A stretch of DNA of 64,000 nt from Anastatus disparis (lineage: Eukaryota > Arthropoda > Insecta > Hymenoptera > Eupelmidae), in NCBI GenBank assembly GCA_017163975.1, contig JAFFSR010000009.1, forward strand, positions 1,116,001 to 1,180,000, given 5' to 3'. The stretch's first letter is position 1. The number at the start of each line of letters is the position of its first letter. A program made the translations under genes and the position numbers. Below the pieces are notes generated by a model. It made no database searches and was not told where the DNA came from. It saw only the letters and a program-made list of their open reading frames with translations. Positions 60,831-64,000 of this stretch are shown one piece after another.

Positions 60831-61965
60831 CAACTCGTAAGTTTACGATTCTGTGATCTTCGTATAAGCTTAGCTTTGGCTAAGTTAGCGCAAAGCTTTT
60901 CATCGTTGTGACGTTTTCTCTATAACGTGTCTTTCTGAAAATAGCAAGAAATGAATGGGTAGCCTAAAGTTTGCAGAGTAGGGTTGAAGCACGAAAAACG
61001 AGCAAGTTACTTAGTAGCTCTCTTTTATATAAGCATACGTATATATTTTAGTAGCTCATAGATGTTATGTGCGCGCGCGCACCGCTACGTCACGAGCCAC
61101 GGGATCGTCGAACTTTCCGTCGAAACAAACTGCACGCTAGAAATGTATACATTGTACTCCTAGAAAATGAGAGAAAGAGAGAGAGAGAGATAAGGAAACA
61201 AGGCGGCTGTATATAGACGGGCAAACGTTATATACAAGAGGTCGCCATAATGAGCATGGCCCGACCTCGACATGTAGGTCAAGCACTGACGCATATATAC
61301 ATGTATATACCTTGGCATCGTGCATATTGTTCAGAATTGGACCGGCTGCTGCTGCTGCTGCCTACGACTCTCCTCCTTCCCTACACGACGTATACACATA
61401 CTCTTAAGCCTATATATACATATACAATGCATTATTTGCTCTCTGACTATCATCTGCCTTATGTGCTTGCAATTTTTCTCCTCTTGCATTCTTTCTTTTT
61501 TCTCCTGTCACATTTTCTTTGACTAAGTGTTTGCTTGAATTTTTCTCAATCTTACGTATACGCTTTACTTACCTCCTTCAATATTTTCTTTAATCCGCAT
61601 ACACTCGAGATTTCCTTTTAGTTTTCTCGTGTGCAAATATTTAACGAAAATTAAATTATAAAAATGAAAATTGAAATAAAAAAACAAAGCATTTTTTAAT
61701 TGAAAAAGACAAATATAAAGTTACCTTAAAGGATGAGTGCTAACGATGCGAGAGCTTGAACGAGGTCGAGAGGACTATCATCGCTACTGCCGGCATACAA
61801 CAGTCGTTGAAAAAGCCCATTACGCGTATATAACACGCGTGCACGTATGTATATCTCTTTCTTGCTCTTTTGTTTCGTGTTTCGTCGAAACTAATTCGCA
61901 AAATCATTTGCCGAGTAATTGGATTGCAGGCGCGTTATTGTCAATGTGTACTGCTCTTTGATTAA
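60830..61965. other. Large G+C-richer island complex, no recognised gene
   Basis: CpG-rich cores lie at 61070-61130 (GTGCGCGCGCGCACCG) and 61740-61860. A GA-rich run lies at 61167-61190 and a GCTGCTGCTGCTGCTGCC triplet run at 61344-61361. Overlapping frames on both strands (for example + 61250-61522, + 61737-61961) are unrecognised, partly simple-sequence encoded. It is the longest island in the window and a candidate promoter or enhancer. Confidence 0.25.
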
Positions 61966-64000
61966 AAAAAAAGAGAGAGAAAGAGTAAAAAAAAATTAAT
62001 GGACCCTACGTAGCGCTTCCAAAATTGTTGACAACGAATATCTATACGTATAGATATACTTGGACAAAACATGTATTCATGAATTTTAATAATAGCTAAT
62101 TACTTTTCTTCATAATTTTGCTAACTCTCAAAATTGTCCATTCTATGCTGCTTCGAATTATTAAACACCTGAATACAAGATTACTAATATTAATTACGCA
62201 TATTGTAATGCCGCGCGTAGAAACATTTTTCAACTATTATGCTTATAAACAAACAGAAATCAAAACTTATCATTAATAGGTACACTAATTTTCTATTTCC
62301 ATCTATGACTTTAAACCTGAAAGAGCTATTATTCAAAAATTTATCGGGCATTCTGTGTTGAAGAGGCATATCATGAATTATTTGACCAATTAAATTTTCT
62401 TTTTTGAACTCTTTAAAAAGTGAATATCTGGACGTAATTAAAAACTTTTTGAAATTTTTTTTAAATTTTTCATTAGTACACATAAGTACCTTAAACGGCT
62501 GCATTAAAGAATTACATTTTCGTTGACTATCCGCAAGACTTGAGCAGATTTTAAAAATAGATTTTGATGCGAATGTTTTTAAAATTTTATATTTTATTCA
62601 TAAATAAACTGGACTTCAGTAATTGGGTCACCATCAAAAATGAAATTTTTAATTAAACTAATTGAAGTTTAAAATATCAAAAAATTGTTTAATTATTTGT
62701 ACGTTTTTAATTTTACAATTATATTTTTTCTTAATTTTAAGTGTATTATGATAAAAGAAAAAGTTATTTGTAATTCTAATTTTAAGTTATATTGTTCCTC
62801 TAATTAATGCTTTTAGTTTCCTTTTGAAACAATTCCACGAATATATTAATATTTGAAAACATTTGTAAAATATAATAGACGTTTTTTATTTTTCAAACGA
62901 AAATAATATTTCCAATTAAAAAATAGCTGGAAAATAACAAAACATCAAATATTAAACTATTTGGTAAATTCAATGCGAATAGTTAGTACGTCATCAATAT
63001 CGCTTTAATTGATATTGATATTAATTGCTTCTACTAGACTGACTTTTCATGAAATTATTACAATAATTATTGATAATCAATAATTGTACGCAAAATGTAA
63101 ATTGTATTGGAAAACAAGTTATACCGAAGAAACATAAATTACAGTTAATTACTTGATACTTATCAATATTATTATTTTATTCGAATAACTATAAATCTAA
63201 AAAATCCAAATTTTCAAATAAAATACACGAAAATTTAAGAATACCTTGGAACATTCTATTTAAAGTATTTATATATGTTTTTTCATCGTATTCGAACTTT
63301 TACCTCTCGTATATTTAGCTTCTCACGTTCTGTCGCACGTAAGAATTCGTAAAAGCTTGTATTTATCGATCGCTCGCTCGCGCCCGAAAACAATGTTCGA
63401 CTTTTCCTTTTGAATATATATTTTTCTGACTTTTATGTCGACGATGATAAATCTATTATACTTATTTTAACATTTTTTTTCAAAAAAGAAAAATCGTACG
63501 AAAATATTGTTTCTTTTTTTTATTAAAAGAAGATGTAAGAGAAATTCATTTTATCAAATCTTTTTGTGCTTTTGAATAACAACAAATTTAATTTTTGGAT
63601 AAACATTTTATCATATGAAATATTGCAAATATTATTTTAAAAAAATAATTTTGATTTGCAATGGATAATTTATATATTTTATAAGAAAAAATATTTTTTA
63701 TCAACGAAATTTCTGCTTAAAGTTACAAAATCCATCAGTTACAAACATGCGCCATAACAACGATTTGCATACTTTTTTGCTACTATACGAAACAATTTTC
63801 CGTGCGTCTCAAAACATTTTGAATATTTGAAAAAGTTTCTATAGAAAACATACGTCAAACTTTTTGAAGAGTGTTTGAAAGAAAATTAAATTTTCAATCA
63901 ACAGCTCTTTGTTATAATTATTGTGCACACTGCGTAAGTATCATCCGTAGATTAGTTCATTATTCAGATTTTAAATTTAATTTAAAAAATTATACATAAA
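61966..64000. other. A/T-rich right end, no recognised gene
   Basis: A 104-codon minus frame (62504-62190, start MQPFKVLMCTNEKFKKN) has protein-like composition but no recognised domain, and its second half is hydrophobic. A small G+C-richer patch at 63300-63400 holds CGATCGCTCGCTCGCGCCCG. The rest is A/T-rich with nothing recognised. Confidence 0.3.

Overview
This window looks like A+T-rich nuclear DNA from an arthropod, most likely an insect. The evidence is long A/T runs, undepleted CpG, insect-style tRNA-derived SINEs, small terminal-inverted-repeat elements and long TC and TA microsatellites. A hymenopteran is a reasonable guess but is not proven. I see no operons, ribosome-binding sites or long bacterial-type genes. 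The longest open frame is 190 codons and is low-complexity. I could not recognise a single protein-coding gene, so the window is best read as one large intergenic or intronic interval.

Layout. Very A/T-rich DNA fills most of the window. It is broken by shorter G+C-richer, CpG-containing islands near 1-260, 1.2-1.55, 2.8-3.08, 5.26-5.44, 7.69-8.22, 9.6-9.99, 15.29-15.95, 19.48-19.97, 21.1-21.48, 28.44-28.69, 29.73-30.04, 33.04-33.65, 36.13-36.93, 38.26-38.76, 39.83-40.28, 44.26-44.66, 46.2-46.45, 51.06-51.6, 53.4-53.74, 56.98-57.37 and 60.83-61.96 kb. These have open frames on both strands simply because stop codons are rarer in them. They are candidate regulatory elements or unrecognised exons, not demonstrated genes.

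The best-supported features are repeats. (1) A tRNA-derived SINE family has three near-complete copies (13.43, 32.25 and 52.93 kb) and one 5'-truncated copy (21.80 kb). Two copies have visible target-site duplications, and the 3' end carries a stem (CGTCGCT/AGCGACG). (2) Other tRNA-like SINE pieces lie at 13.16 and 47.75 kb. (3) Two non-autonomous DNA transposons with terminal inverted repeats lie at 3.56-4.18 kb (TA duplication) and 17.76-17.97 kb. (4) Foldback clusters lie at 42.73-43.12 and 57.68-57.89 kb. (5) An inverted tandem array at 13.87-14.64 kb has at least two copies in one orientation and three in the other, and most carry a POU-octamer-like ATGCAAAT. (6) There are several strong hairpins and palindromes.

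Regulatory reading: an exact match to the CTCF core consensus lies at 37,414, and a one-mismatch relative sits inside repeat DNA at 47,898. A small region at 41.9-42.56 kb holds two exon-like segments on opposite strands and an unidentified open segment. It is the only place where splice-site quality hints at coding, and it remains unresolved.
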